Counted from the first letter of the stretch, positions 1 through 12,039 are shown. The stretch is DNA of 64,000 nt from Beta vulgaris subsp. vulgaris (GCF_026745355.1 NC_079203.1:7135627-7199626), one strand, 5' to 3'. The notes: generated from the letters alone by a model not told the origin. Numbers and translations are program-made.

Positions 1-1860
1 AATGAAATGGGGCGCGACTCCGCATTTCAGAGTGACCTGCGATATCGAGGAACCTTTGAATAAAAAGGGATGGTGATCAACCCATTCCTAGAAAAGCTAT
101 GGCACGCTCACCATAACCCCAACCCTTAGCCAACTCTAGACGTGCACAGTCTAAAGTCTATAACTTATTCTCGTTTCACTTTACGTTGCATTCTTTTATA
201 CTTGTGTTGACACCACAACAACCAAATAAACACAATTCAAATCACATAATCAAACAAATTCTTTTTATCTTTAGATTAACAAGTGTTCACAACTTATCAA
301 TCAAGACTCCTTTTATTTCTTTTATCCTTTGTTGAACCTAGCCAACAGAAATCCGTACCTTTACATAGGTATAACCATACTTACCAAATAAGATCCAGGT
401 TCTTATAAGATAAATAATAATCTCAAAGATATGTACACATGATTCCAATTACTTACATTAATTCACTCACGAATTAATACCAACAAAACTTATTGCTTGC
501 ATCAAACTTCCATACAAACAAGTCATACTTATACTTCTTTAGTTTACATGTAGCACAAGGCAATAACATGTAAAGCAATTCAGTAAATCATATATATAAC
601 AACAAGGTCCTATACATGATACTACAATAAAAACATCCCTAAGGCATGTTTCTAACCATTAGCACGTAGACTATGTACGTACCTTGTATAAACGCAACGG
701 TAGGCCACTTTTAAGCATCTAAAAGTCCCCTACATGAAATTCTCCGCCTAAACAAAAATAATCAAGTAAATACTTGAACTAAAAAAAATACAGCAACTTT
801 AAAACGTCCCAAACCCTTTTAAACTCTTTAAAAATCGTTTTTATAATTTAAACTCTCCTTATTTTTAATCCCTAGTATAGATACAACTATTCTAGTGATT
901 AAAAACATTAAAAACCTTAAAATATTAACTTTCTGAATTTCCAGCACTATAAAATTTTCTAAACCTTCTGAAAATATTTTAAATGCATATAAAAATCGTA
1001 TTCCAATCAAAATTCATATTCATACTTTAAATATCATTTCTAGTGATTTAAAACCCTAAAAATCACAATCTTTCATGATTAAAACAAAAATAATAAATCT
1101 GAAATTTTTTTTTATACATATGATCCGAAAATAATATTTCAATAAAAATAATAACTCAAATCGAAATCATGCAAATAAAATAAAATAACAAAATTAGACT
1201 TTAATGGAATCTTAAAGGAGAAGTAAAGAAAACAACCAAAATAAGAGGAGGAAGAGGGCGCCGGACTGAACAGCAGCAAGGACGCGGCAGCAGCTTTTCG
1301 GCTTCAAAAAATTTGTGACGTTTCTTGTTCAACAAGAAACGTTACTTAGCGAAGAAGAAACGATTTTTGAGAGAAAAGAGAACTCACGCACAAGAGGAAG
1401 AGGAGAGAGAAAATGTCGAGTGAGGAGGAGGAATCGAAATCACGTGCAAGGGAGGAGAGAGAAAAAAGTGTAGGGCAAAATATTTGGGTTTTTAGGATAT
1501 TTAAATAGGCTAATCCATTGGGCTTAGGAAAAGGAATTTCAAAATTAAAACTTTGATGACTAACAAGATGGGCTTATTAGGACTTTAGTCATCAAATATC
1601 CTTTCCCTTTTTATTACTTTTGGGCTTTCGATTCCATTAAGTTTCTTTTCAAATATGCTTTTAATAATTAAACTCTTATTTAAAACATGCTTAATTAAAA
1701 TTTACAAATTTATTAAGCTAGAAAAATATTTTTAGTTGACTTTTAAAATAGTCAACCCTTTTTAAAAGTCAAATCATTTTCCAAACTCATTTGGATTTAA
1801 ATATAAACAATAAATACTTAATATATTTATGAAAATCCTTTAAAAATGTGGGGGATTACA
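1..1860 (-). repeat. 3' LTR (partial) of the Tekay element
   Basis: In element orientation this is the downstream LTR. It is collinear with 8808-10677 and ends with the same GGGGGATTACA at 1854-1860. Differences from the other copy are mainly single-base gaps, mostly losses in this copy, with few substitutions. Confidence 0.93.
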
Positions 1861-1865
1861 GTCTA

Positions 1866-1897
1866 CCCCCCTTAAAAGAAGTTTCGTCCCGAAACTT
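1866..1897 (-). promoter_or_regulatory. Polypurine tract of the Tekay element with adjoining hairpin
   Basis: On the minus strand a tract ending AAGGGGGG stands five bases before the 3' LTR, where plus-strand DNA synthesis is primed. Just upstream in element orientation, 1879-1897 forms a perfect 8-bp stem (AAGTTTCG/CGAAACTT) with a 3-base loop. Confidence 0.8.
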
Positions 1898-2133
1898 AAC
1901 ACAAAACCCTCTGTTTCAAAAGTTTGAACTCATCATTTCGAAAACTTTGAAGAAAGGTAGTGCCTCTCGTGCACTTTCCCATTTTTAAAACACTTGTGTT
2001 ACTTATGAACACTTTTCTTATGCGGAGACTCTACTTCTTTTGCACTAACATGTGCAAATTGCCCAACATAGGCATACATATACATGAAAATCTCATAAAA
2101 ATAGACAAAAAGCGCGAAATTTATCGCATTCTA

Positions 2134-2169
2134 CCCCCTTAAAGAAAACGAGTTACGCCCTCGTAACTC
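2134..2169 (-). promoter_or_regulatory. Second polypurine-tract-like motif with hairpin
   Basis: This repeats the architecture of the terminal polypurine tract. An 8-bp stem (GAGTTACG/CGTAACTC, 2150-2169) with a 4-base loop is followed in element orientation by a pyrimidine-rich stretch and AAGGGGG (2134-2140). The hairpin overlaps the stop codon that ends the chromodomain frame (2168-2170). Confidence 0.5.
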
Positions 2170-2340
2170 ACCTCAAGGAATAGGTTTTTTTTCTCATATC
2201 CTCTTCGGCTTCCCACGTTGCCTCTTCTGACTCGTGGTTAGACCAAAGAACTTTGACAATATGAACATCCTTGTTACGCGTACTACGCACTTTCCTGTCG
2301 AGAATCTTGACAGGTCTTTCCTCATAAGTGAGGCTACTAT
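2168..2340 (-). pseudogene. Chromodomain of Tekay integrase
   Basis: Translation of the minus strand here, in a frame different from the integrase tail, gives a chromodomain with the run YEERPVKILDRKVR, then HIVKVLWSNH and EATWEAEEDM, ending at a TGA. The aromatic and Trp residues of the methyl-lysine-binding fold (Y, W, W) are present. The preceding frame hits a stop near 2341, so a frameshift separates this domain from the integrase. Confidence 0.88.
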
Positions 2341-3340
2341 CTATCTGACTCGTTCAGGCTCTAACACATGGCGCTCATCAGGGATATAGCGCTTCAATTG
2401 GGATATATGAAACACATCGCATCTTTTCAAATCCATTGGCAATGCCAATCTATAAGCTACTTTCCCAATGCGCTCCAAAATCTCATATGGGCCTACATAT
2501 TTAGCACTCAGCTTGCCCTTTTTCCCAAATCTCATAACGCCTTTGGTGGGTGATACTTTCAGGAATACTTTATCACCTACAGCGAACTCATCTTCGCGCC
2601 GTTTTAAGTCTGCATAACTCTTCTGCCTATCTTGCGCAGCTTGAATTCGAGCCTGAATCAATCTAACGTTCTTGACGGTCTCCTCAATGAATTCGTCCCC
2701 AAAACTACATTCTCACTATAGTCATTCCAGCAAATGGGACTTCTACACTTCCGTCCATATAACGCCTCAAAAGGTGCCATCTTATACTCGCATGGTAACT
2801 ATTATTGTAAGAGAAACTCAATCAAATCTAATTGGTCCTCCCAACTTCCTTGAAAATTATAGCACAAGCTCGCAACATATCCTCCATAGTTTGGTTAGTC
2901 CTCTCAGTCTGACCATCGGTCGCAGGGTGAAAGGCGGTACTCATCTTTAATGTTGTCCCAAGGTTTGATTGGACCTTTTTCCAAAACTTAGATAGAAATC
3001 TAGAGTCACGGTCTGAAATAATGTCCTTTGGGACTCCGTGCAATCTCACTACATGCTTGATATAGGTTGTAGCGAGTTGCTTCTTCTTCCATGTCTCCTT
3101 AATAGGTATGAAAACAGCGGACTTGGTCAGTCTATCCACTATAACCCAAATGGTATCATTTCCACTCCTCGACTTGGGTAAGGCAGTCACAAAGTCCATA
3201 GAAATCGAATCCCACTTCCATCCAGGAACCTCTAGTGGTTGGACTTTCCCCATGGGCCTCTTATGGTCTATCTTCACTTTCTGACAGGTTAGACACTTAG
3301 ACACATACTCAGCTACTCTCGTTCATTGTTCGGCCACCAA
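2341..3340 (-). pseudogene. Integrase of the Tekay element
   Basis: Two minus-strand frames make up the integrase. Positions 2828-3304 encode the end of the zinc-binding HHCC region (CLTCQKVK) and the catalytic core, with the D,D,E residues in MDFVTALP, ISDRDSRF and the TDGQTERTNQT stretch. Positions 2341-2661 encode the C-terminal GPY/F-type module (YVGPYEILERIG, FHISQLKRY). The core is joined to the tail only through frame changes near 2660-2830. The enzyme would insert the cDNA into the genome; this copy is broken. Confidence 0.92.
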
Positions 3341-3535
3341 TATATCACCTTAAGATCCTTATACAGCTTGTCACCCCCAGGGTGCACAGAATATGGAGTT
3401 TATGCCCTCATCCATAAGACGTCTTTTAGGTCGTTCACTTCTGTGGTACACACACCTCCCTTTAAACCTTAGACTCCCATCTCATGAATCTTGAAGTCTA
3501 CTTCCTTACCTTGCTTCATTTTCTCTTTATCTTAT

Positions 3536-5030
3536 CTAGATGCTCATCCCCACTTGACCCTCAATGATCTCATCGAAAACTGACACTCCCAAAGAAAGAT
3601 TACTGAGTCTAGCCTCACTTTCCCCAGGATTTAAAATTTCTAGGTTCAACCTTTGCATATCTCTACACAACTCCTCAGGGACTATCAAAGCACTCAAGCT
3701 ATGACTCGATTTCCGACTCAAGGCGTCAGCAACCACATTTGCTTTCCCTTCATGATACTGGATGTCTAGATCTAATCCTTAATCAACTCTAGCCATCTTC
3801 TTTGCTCATATTCAAGTCTTTTTGGGTAAATATGTATTCAAGCTCTTATGGTCTGTAAATATCTTGCAATTGCCCATAAAGATAAATGTCTCCAAATCTT
3901 CAATGCAAAACTATGGCAGCTAACTCTAGATCATGGGTAGGGTAATTAGCCTCATAAGGTTTCAGTTGACGCGATGCATAAGCTATTACCTTACATTCTG
4001 TTGCAATACACAACCCAAACCATTCTTCGAAGCATCACTATAGACCTCAAATCCCTCATTCCCATCAGGTAGGGTTAAGACAGGTGCAGTGGTTAAACGA
4101 TCCTTCAAGATCTGGAAAGCTTCCTCACACTTCTCATTCCACTCAAACTTGGACTCCTTTTTCATTAAATTCGTCATAGGTCTCGCTATTTTCGAGAAAT
4201 CTCTCACAAATCTCCTATAATAGCCAGCTAAACCCAAGAAACTTCTAATGTCAGTCACACTCTTTGGAGTTGGCCACTCACTCACAGCTTGAATCTTAGC
4301 AGGATCTACAGAGACTCCTTCCTTAGACACAAAATGACCCAAGAATGCTACTTTCTCCAAACGAAATCGCACTTAGAGAACTTGGCATATATTGGTTCTT
4401 CCTCAAGGTTTCTAAGATAATCCTCAAATGTTCATCGTGTTCGGTTTCATTCCTCGAATAAATCAAAATGTCATCGATGAAAACCACTACGAACTTATCT
4501 AAAAACTCATGAAAGATTCTATTCATCAAATCCATAAATATAGCAGGAGCATTGGTTAACCCAAATGGCATTACAGTGAACTCGTAGTGACCATAACGCG
4601 TTCTAAAGGCAGTCTTAGGTACATCCTTATCAGCTACCCTCAACTGGTGATATCCTGAACGTAAGTCAATCTTCGAGAACACACTAGCTCCGTTCAATTG
4701 ATCGAATAGGTCATCTATTCTAGGCAAAGGGTACTTGTTCTTGATGGTAACATTATTCAACTCCCTATAGTCGATACATAACCTCATACTCCCATCCTTT
4801 TTCTTCACGAACAAAACAGGAGCTCCCCAAGGCGATGCACTAGGTCTGATATAACCCTTATCCAAAAGTTCTTGCAATTGCGTCTTTAACTCACTCATCT
4901 CAGGAGGTGCCATTCTATAAGGTGCCTTAGATATAGGTGCAGTTCCAGGAACTAAGTCTATGGTAAACTCACAGCTCTTGCAGGCGGCATCCTGAAATTT
5001 CACTCGGAAATACGTCCATAAACTCATTCA
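3536..5030 (-). pseudogene. Reverse transcriptase and RNase H of the Tekay element
   Basis: Positions 4323-5027 encode RT fingers and palm, with [29 protein letters not shown] and the active site FIDD (the Y of YIDD is replaced by F, which is common in this clade). Positions 3986-4372 continue with the thumb/connection ([12 protein letters not shown]) and the start of RNase H ([18 protein letters not shown], with the catalytic D). Positions 3536-3736 hold the segment that usually links RNase H to integrase (VADALSRK). These blocks lie in different frames, so the polyprotein is interrupted several times. Confidence 0.93.
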
Positions 5031-5069
5031 CTATTGGAACATCCTCAAGTTTTAACTCGACTTCTTTAC

Positions 5070-5571
5070 TCACATCTTGCACCTACAGAAAAACAGCTCA
5101 CACCCCTTTCTCATCAACTTCTGCACTTGCAGAGCAGAGATTACCCCAAAGTTTTTAGGTTTCCCAAATCGTCTATATGAGGTAAATTTTCCCGAAGGGT
5201 TTCTCAACACTACTTTCTGGACTTCACAATCGATCCTGGCCTTGTAATGACTCAACCAGTTCATCCCAAGAATCACATCTAAATCTCCTAAGTTAAACTC
5301 GATAAATGGATGGAAAGACACTCCCTCCTATCTTCAAAGGTAAGTTCTTAACAAACTTAGTACACTTAACGACTTCCCCAGTAGGAATACTAACAGACAA
5401 GTCAATTGACTCATACTCCACCAATCCCAGACTCTTTAAAACAGAAGGCGAAATAAAAGAATAAGTAGCCCCCGAATCGAATAACGTTTTAACGAAAACT
5501 GAGTTGATAGAGAAATTACCAGTTACCACATCCGCAGATCTCTCTGCCTCGTTATGACTCATCACGAACAC
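5070..5571 (-). pseudogene. Retropepsin-like aspartic protease of the Tekay element
   Basis: The active-site motif DSGAT with the following FIS lies in the 5293-5571 frame. The second half, with DVILGMNWL, lies in an overlapping frame at 5070-5321. The protease would cut the Gag-Pol precursor. A frameshift between the halves disables it. Confidence 0.9.
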
Positions 5572-5712
5572 TTTTCCTGCAGGTTTGTTCTGGGTAGGAT
5601 TATCATTGAGAGGCCTACTATGGTTCCCTTGGTTATTCTGACCTCCAGGCTTAGGACCCTGGTTCCCTATTTGATTAGACCCTGGTCTAGCCTGATTACC
5701 TTTCCCTGATTC

Positions 5713-6583
5713 TCAAGATCCTTTCCGTGCTTGCGTAGCACTCAACTCTCTATGACCCTTCTTCTGGCAGTAATGACAGGTCACAGTCTCCCTTACAGTC
5801 CCCCAGGATGGTTTTTGTTGCACCTTACAATGGTAACCCTTCAGGTCTACCCTGACTACGTTATCCTGGTTGTTCTTCCTTGAAATTCCCATTCCCATTT
5901 CCGGTTTTTCTTAAAGTTCTTTGGTTTCCCCAGTACTAACCTCCTTTCTCTTTTCACCAACTATTCCAGCCTTCTTATCCTTCTCGATTGCAACCCATAA
6001 ATATGAGAAGCTCTCCCATACACTACATCTAAGATGTAAAGGTTCACCCCCTAACCCAGCTGGATCTCATCAGTCAACCCTGTTCGAACCTCTGAGCCTT
6101 AAGCTCCTCAGTAGCTACACCTCAGGTGCAAACCTAGACAAGGCTATGAACTTACTATAGTATTCAGAAATGGTCATACTACCCATTCTAAGGTTGATGA
6201 ACTCTTGGGCTTTCTGCTTCCTCATGAAGGCAGGGTAAAACTTTCCTCTCAGCACAATCACAAAGGCTTCCCAATTGAATCCCTCAGCAGCACTCAATCT
6301 AGCCCCTTTTCTCTCCACCACAAGTCAGCCTCATCTTTAGGTATAAAACAGCTTGTCCTACTCTCATGTCAGCAGGGCAATTCACTACCTCAAACAACTT
6401 TTCAAATTCCCTAATCCAGTTTTCTAGGAAAGTAGGGTCAGCTTGTCCCTTAAAGTAAGGTGGTTTCACTTTGGACAGTCTTTCAAACATTTCTCCAGCA
6501 GTCTCTGGACGTTCAACCTTGTCCTGGTTCAGTTTCTCCGCCAAGAGGCGAATAGCGTCAGCTAGTTCAGTGTTGTTAGCCAT
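5713..6583 (-). pseudogene. Gag (capsid and zinc knuckle) of the Tekay element
   Basis: The frame opens at 6583 (MANNTELADAIRLLAEK) and runs through a capsid region (PPYFKGQADPTFLENWIREFEKLF). It resumes in another frame at 6115-6321 (FNWEAFVIVLRGKFYP, ISEYYSKFIAL). The CCHC knuckle at 5713-5898 reads CHYCQKKGH, but the fourth Cys is out of frame, consistent with a one-base loss just after the His. Gag packages the element RNA; this copy is not functional. Confidence 0.9.
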
Positions 6584-7021
6584 TCTACTTCGGGACCTGA
6601 AAGTAATATAACTCTACTCAGGCTCCAGAAAACTAGTATAGTACATCTAAGCAAGACAATACTTGATTTGATCACTAAGATCGCATCACATACAATTTCA
6701 CTAAGTTTCAACATGGAATGTTCACTAATATTCATACAGTTGTTCACGTAAGTAAATTCATAGTCACATGAATTTAGGCAAGAGAAAATTTGAAATCACA
6801 TAATGAAAATAAAAAAAAATATTCCCCATTACGTGTCCAAAATAAATTTTTACTCCTTGACTAAACAAACTAAAATTTATTCTTCCATAGAAGGGAAAAG
6901 AAAAATGTGAAATAAAATAACACACTAGTATATATATATTTTTCCTAAAATGCTACTCCTATAAAACACCTTTGTTTGTTGGCATATACCCAACTTATTC
7001 TTTTAACTAAAACCTTATATA

Positions 7022-7024
<3 letters not shown>

Positions 7025-7060
<36 letters not shown>
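7025..7060. repeat. (TA)n microsatellite
   Basis: About 18 TA units lie inside the untranslated leader of the Tekay element, between the leader ORF and gag. Confidence 0.97.
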
Positions 7061-7066
<6 letters not shown>

Positions 7067-7080
7067 CTATAGTTTATAAC

Positions 7081-7485
7081 TTATGGCACTACACTGCCAT
7101 CCTTGTCCTTATCTTCCTTATATTGTTGAGGTACAAAGTCTTCATCACTAACTTCGTCCTCTTCGTCAGTCTCATAGTAGTCAACGAATTTCCTCTTGAT
7201 CTTAGACTGCCTAGTAGGTATGGTGTCCAAGTCTTCCTCAGGTTCAGATTCCACCCTCATACATGCATCATATATGTCTTCCCTGGTAGTTCCTCTAGCA
7301 TGATCCATTTCTATGATGACTTCATCATCCCTAGCATAGTGTCTCCTCAAGATGCGACGCATTATCCAATGCAGTTCTTCATATTCTCTATGGTCAATGG
7401 GTGGATGATGGTCGTCGTCTTCATCGTCAGTCAGGACGATAGGGTTAAAGTAGTTTCTAAATTTGCAGCCATAATAGTAGAGCTA
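7081..7485 (-). CDS. Unrecognised acidic ORF in the Tekay leader, upstream of gag
   Basis: A minus-strand frame stays open from about 7485 to a stop at 7081. The only in-frame ATG is at 7362 (93 residues), but the open frame extends about 40 codons further upstream and keeps the same acidic composition (DDEDDDHH). Downstream it holds a basic patch (RRILRRHYARDD, KIKRKF) and more acidic runs (ETDEEDEVSDED). It lies between the primer-binding site and gag, so it would be first on the genomic RNA. I do not recognise the product. It could be an element-specific accessory protein, a detached gag N-terminus, or captured host sequence. Confidence 0.4.
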
Positions 7486-8207
7486 CATCACAATAACCCA
7501 AAGGTTTAGCACTCTTCCTTAACGTATTCCCTCCAAGAATCAAAGAGTAAGAAGACAAAAGCATGTACAATATAACACTTTAATAGGCAAAAGGATATAA
7601 CAATTAGCAGGAAAGAAAACATTCATGCATCGTTAGTAGGAAGAAAAATAATAATGCACTTATTTGCAGGGAAGAAAATTTATATGATGCTGAACTAAAT
7701 TTTCAATGCAAGCATATAATATTTTATCACTATATGCCCTTCCTATACTACCCATTCTCACAATGTCATGTTGTAAACCCTTAAAGGTATGAAAATAATG
7801 CAGGCACTTTTTATAATAACATTACTTTTGTGCCTAAATAAATTTTCTAAATAAATAAAAAAAATATTTTCGAACTCGAATACATTTGGAAAAAAAAAAA
7901 AAATTTTACTCGAAAATTTTTTTTTTTTTTTTTTTTTTTTTATTCGGCTCTAAAAAAATTTCCGAAAAAAACGAAAACGAAAACGAAAGAATTTCGAACC
8001 CTCGACTTTCGGAAAACGAAATTTCCGAAAAAATTTCGGTTTAAAAAAAAATTTTGATCCTCAAAATATTTGTGTTCATCTTTCGAAATGAAACGTAGGA
8101 GCAATACTAAGGTTTCCTTCAAATAATCAATAATAGGTAACTTAAGAAGCTAAAGTCACTTAATAAGCTAGTTAGTTAGGCGCCTATAAGTCTTAAACTA
8201 ACCTAAA

Positions 8208-8221
8208 GCTCCCAGATACCA
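8208..8221 (-). other. Primer-binding site of the Tekay element
   Basis: Three bases inside the 5' LTR, the minus strand reads TGGTATCTGGGAGC. The first seven bases match the end complementary to initiator Met-tRNA, the usual primer for this clade; the rest diverges. Confidence 0.65.
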
Positions 8222-8224
8222 CTT

Positions 8225-10677
8225 TGTAACACCCCGATAATTCTCTCTTTTCTAGAAAATACTTTATAATATAAAACTTAGAGAATTACCCAGGCATTAT
8301 CGCCCGTGTGAAAACGTTTCGGCTTACTCAGAATTTTGCAGCGGAAAACTTACTAAAACAAAACCAACTTTATTGAACTTATGAAATAAGAGTCAAACAA
8401 TGTTTGAACTGAAACACACCAACTCAAAGCTAACGTCTGGAAATATAAACTCCTAGAAACAACTTAAATACTACTATCACAAAAGCTCTCCATTCCAGAT
8501 TCCCCAATGTATGCATCTTCGAACCTGTAATGTCAATGCTTTATTGACTCTGCTCCCCCGAAGGATCACCACAGGATCAATAGGCAAAGCCATGATCACA
8601 ATCACAAACAAAGCACGTAATCAGCAAAGCTGAGTACTACATATCAGACAAAAATAATCCTAAACATGATACTACACATAAATTTGCAGGGATAAATAAT
8701 AACATAAATAAATAATACTCTGCAGACGACTTTTACTGAACTAAACTTAAATTAACTTTTTATCACTTTAATGGAATAGTTATTAGACGAGTTGTCCTGC
8801 CAATAAAAATGAAATGGGGGCGCGACTCCGCATTTCAGAGTGACCTGCGATATCGAGGAACCTTTGAATAAAAAGGGATGGTGATCAACCCATTCCTAGA
8901 AAAGCTATGGCACGCTCACCATAACCCCAACCCTTATGTCCAACTCTAGACGTGCACTAGTCTAAAGTCTATAACTTATTCTCGTTTCACTTTACGTTGC
9001 ATTCTTTTATACTTGTGATGACACCACAACAATCCAAATAATACACAATTCACAATCACACAATCACAACAAAATTCTTTTTATTCTTAGATTAACAAGT
9101 GTTCACAACTTATCAATCAAGACTCCTTTTATTTCTTTTTATCCTTTGTTGAACCCAGCCAACAGAAATCCGTACCTTTACATAGGTATAAACCAAACTT
9201 ACCAAATAAGATCCTCGGTTCTTATAAGATAAATTAATAAACTCAAAGAATCCATGATTCCAATTTACTTACATTAATTCACTCCCGAATTAATACCAAA
9301 CCAAACTTGATTGCTTGCATCAAACTTCCATACAAACAAGTCATACTTAACCATATTCTTAGTTACATGTAGCATTCAAGCAAATAACATGTAAAGCCAT
9401 CTCAGTAAATCATATATATGAACTACAAGGTCCTATACATGATACTACAAATTAAAAACATCCCTAGAGCATGTTTCTAACCATTTAGCACGTAGACTAT
9501 GTACGTACCTCGTATAAACGTTACGGTAGGCCACTTTTAAGCACTAAAAGTCCCCTACAGTGAATTCTCCGCCTAAACAACCAAGAAATCGAATAAATAC
9601 TTGTCAAAAAAATACAGCAACTTTAAAATTTCCCAAACCCTTTTAAACTTCTTTAAAAATCGCTGTTATAATTTAAACTCTCACTATTTTTAATCCCTAG
9701 CATAGATAAACTATTCTAGTGATTAAAAACTATTAAAAACCTTAAAAATTAACTTTCTGAATTTCCAGCAACTATAAAATTTTACTAAACCTTCTGAAAA
9801 TATTTTAAATGAATATAAAAATCGTATTCCAATCAAAAATCATATTCATACTCTAAATATGCGATTTCTAGTGATTTAAAACCCTAAATCACATCAATTT
9901 CATGATTAAAACAAAAATAATAAATCTGAAATTTTTCTTTTATACATATGATCCGAAAAATACATTCATAATAAAAATAATAACTCAAATCGAAATCATG
10001 CAAATAATAATAAACATAAAATTAGAACTTTAATGGAATCTTAAAGGAGAAGTAAAGAAAACAACCAAAATAAGAGGAGGAAGAAGGGCGCCGGACTGAA
10101 ACAGCAGCAAGGACGGCGGCAGCAGCTTTTTCGGCTTCAAAAAAATTAACGTTTCTTGTTCAACAAGAAACGTTACTTAGCGAAGAAGAAACGATTTTTG
10201 AGAGAAAAGATGGAATCACGCACAAGAGGAAGAGGAGAGAGAAAATGTCGAGTGAGGGGAGAGAATTTCGAAACTCACGTGCAAGTGAGGAGAGAGAAAA
10301 TAAGTGTAGGGCAAAATTCGGGTTTTAGGATATTTAAATAGGCAATCCTGAGGAAAGGATTTCAAAAATTAACTTTGATGACTAACAAGATGGGCTTGTT
10401 AGGACTTTAGTCATCAAATTCCTTTCCCTTTTTATTTCTTTTGGGCTTTTGATTCCATTAAGTTTCTTTTCGAATATACTTTTAATAATTAAACTCTTAT
10501 TTAAAACTCGCTTAATTAAAATTTTACAACTTTATTAAGAAATATTTTTAGTTGACTTTTAAAATAGTCAACCTTTTTAAGAGTCAAATCATTTTCCAAA
10601 CTCATTTGGATTTAGTATAATTACATAAATAACTTAATATATTTACGAAAAATCCTTTAAAAATGTGGGGGATTACA
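8225..10677 (-). repeat. 5' LTR (complete) of the Tekay element, 2453 bp
   Basis: The LTR is bounded by TGTAACACCCCG at 8225 and GGGGGATTACA ending at 10677, so it has TG...CA ends in either orientation. Its 1870-bp right part matches 1-1860. Confidence 0.93.
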
Positions 10678-10960
10678 CTGCCGACTCTTATAAATACCCC
10701 ATGATCTGAGTCATAAGGTACGTACACACATACTAAGATACTCTACTTGAGATATATCGGCTATTACCCTATACTGACTTAGACATCGGAGGGGTGCTTC
10801 TCGGATCAACCCCCGAAGTTAATTTACGTGTTCTTTCTTGCATGAAATCAAACCGGCTTATGCAATAGAAGGATACCGGTTCATTCTCATAACATTTATT
10901 CCATACCGAAACAGGTAAAAAAAAACACCTTAGATTCCAACTTGTTGACTCTTGTTACCA
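10678..10960 (+). repeat. Relic of a Tat/Ogre-type LTR
   Basis: The stretch contains TATAAATACCCC (from about 10689), then a segment with GACTTAGACATCGGAGGGG and GATCAACCCCCGAAG, a signature seen near the 3' part of Tat/Ogre-lineage LTRs. The Tekay element appears to have inserted into it. No second LTR, PBS or coding region of this older element is visible here. Confidence 0.5.
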
Positions 10961-11639
10961 AATTCAAAAGTTAACGAACGGAAACAAAATTTACATAACA
11001 TGAATATTAGAGGAACCGTTGTCCTATCCCCCACCTAAAAGAAAGCAAACGTCCATTTAATACTCGTCGGTCGTGCCACACAATGAGTGATTAGTAATAG
11101 TATCTTCCTATAATCCTATCTAATGATCATTACGGCAAAACACATGACATTCCATTAACTTTCTTTTTTATTTAGCAATGAAATGATTGATTATAAACTC
11201 TTTTTTGCTCAGCGCATTATATGAAAAGGAAAATAAATATTCATTTTCTTTAAACCGCGTCGTTGTTGACACAACACCTCTTTCTGTATATCTCGTGTTC
11301 ATCATTTTTATGTCGTTTTCCGGCGAGTACTTTTTTAATCACATAATTTAATACGAATCTGTTTTTCTTTTTTTTAAAAAACATACTTGCACTTTGACTT
11401 ATTTGTTAATGCATGATTTTGATCGCTATTTATATCATTTTTGTAATATCTTCAAAACATACCTTGAGGCTTGACCGCTTGAGCCAAATCTAACATTTCA
11501 CATGAATAATAACTCGTATTTGGGTCCGAACATTACCCCGAGTTGGTATTATTTTTCGAATTTGATATGCATTTTTTCCATTTCCATTAAAATAGATTAA
11601 GAAAAACTCAACTTTTAAAAAGGTACAAATATAATAATG
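10961..11639. other. Intergenic, no gene recognised
   Basis: AT-rich sequence without a supportable coding region or clear repeat boundaries. Confidence 0.6.
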
Positions 11640-11774
11640 TGAAAACTTAAAGCATGGTTAGAAGTTCGTTGAGATGGTAATTGTGTCATTATAATAACGA
11701 GAGGTTATGGGTTCAAATTTTGCTACAAGCTAATTTTACTTTTGTTACGCACGCTTTTAATATATTTATATAGA
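11640..11774 (-). mobile_element. Helitron-derived fragment (5' part only)
   Basis: The right end, GCACGCTTTTAATATA...TATAGA followed by T, matches the 5' terminus (TCTATA... on the minus strand) of the complete copies at 11789 and 63508. A box-B-like GGGTTCAAATT lies inside it. The 3' half is missing. Confidence 0.6.
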
Positions 11775-11788
11775 TGTTTAACTAGTTA

Positions 11789-12031
11789 TTAGGCCCGGGC
11801 TATGTCCCGGGTAAGAAAAAATTTCATTTATTTATATAATACTTTATGATAATAAGACTAATACAACTTAGTTTAGTGGTTAATATGTACTTGAAGTCTC
11901 GGGATCAAACTATATACTACGCAATTCTAATTTTTTTATTGTACATTGATTACATGAACTAAAACTCTCTAGGGAGAGCACCACATGGCAAGTTTCTTAT
12001 TTTCGCACGCCTTTTAATATATTTGTATAGA
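11789..12031 (-). mobile_element. Short non-autonomous Helitron, 243 bp
   Basis: On the minus strand the element starts TCTATACAAATATATTAAAA and ends with a GC hairpin (ACCCGGGACATAGCCCGGGC) followed by CTAA. It is flanked by A and T as expected for Helitrons, which insert between A and T without a target duplication. A tRNA-like box A (TTAGTTTAGTGG) and box B (GGGATCAAAC) are present on the plus strand. Confidence 0.78.
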
Positions 12032-12039
12032 TTATGCCT

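Larger units (their letters stand above)
1..10677 (-). mobile_element. Ty3/gypsy chromovirus (Tekay/Del type), decayed, left end outside window
   Basis: Sequence 1-1860 repeats at 8808-10677, and the right copy continues to a TG...CA-bounded LTR at 8225-10677. Between them, on the minus strand, lie gag, protease, RT, RNase H, integrase and a C-terminal chromodomain, in that order. That order, the chromodomain and LTRs of about 2.45 kb fit the Tekay/Del clade of chromoviruses, which use the chromodomain to target integration to heterochromatin. The coding region changes frame repeatedly, so this copy cannot encode its own products. The left LTR lacks about 580 bp, which lies outside the window, so the target duplication cannot be checked; CTGCC follows the right end. 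Confidence 0.93.

Noticed and set aside
7940..8122. 60-codon Phe-rich ORF near the PBS
   Set aside because: Arises from poly(T) and GAAAA-rich low-complexity leader sequence.
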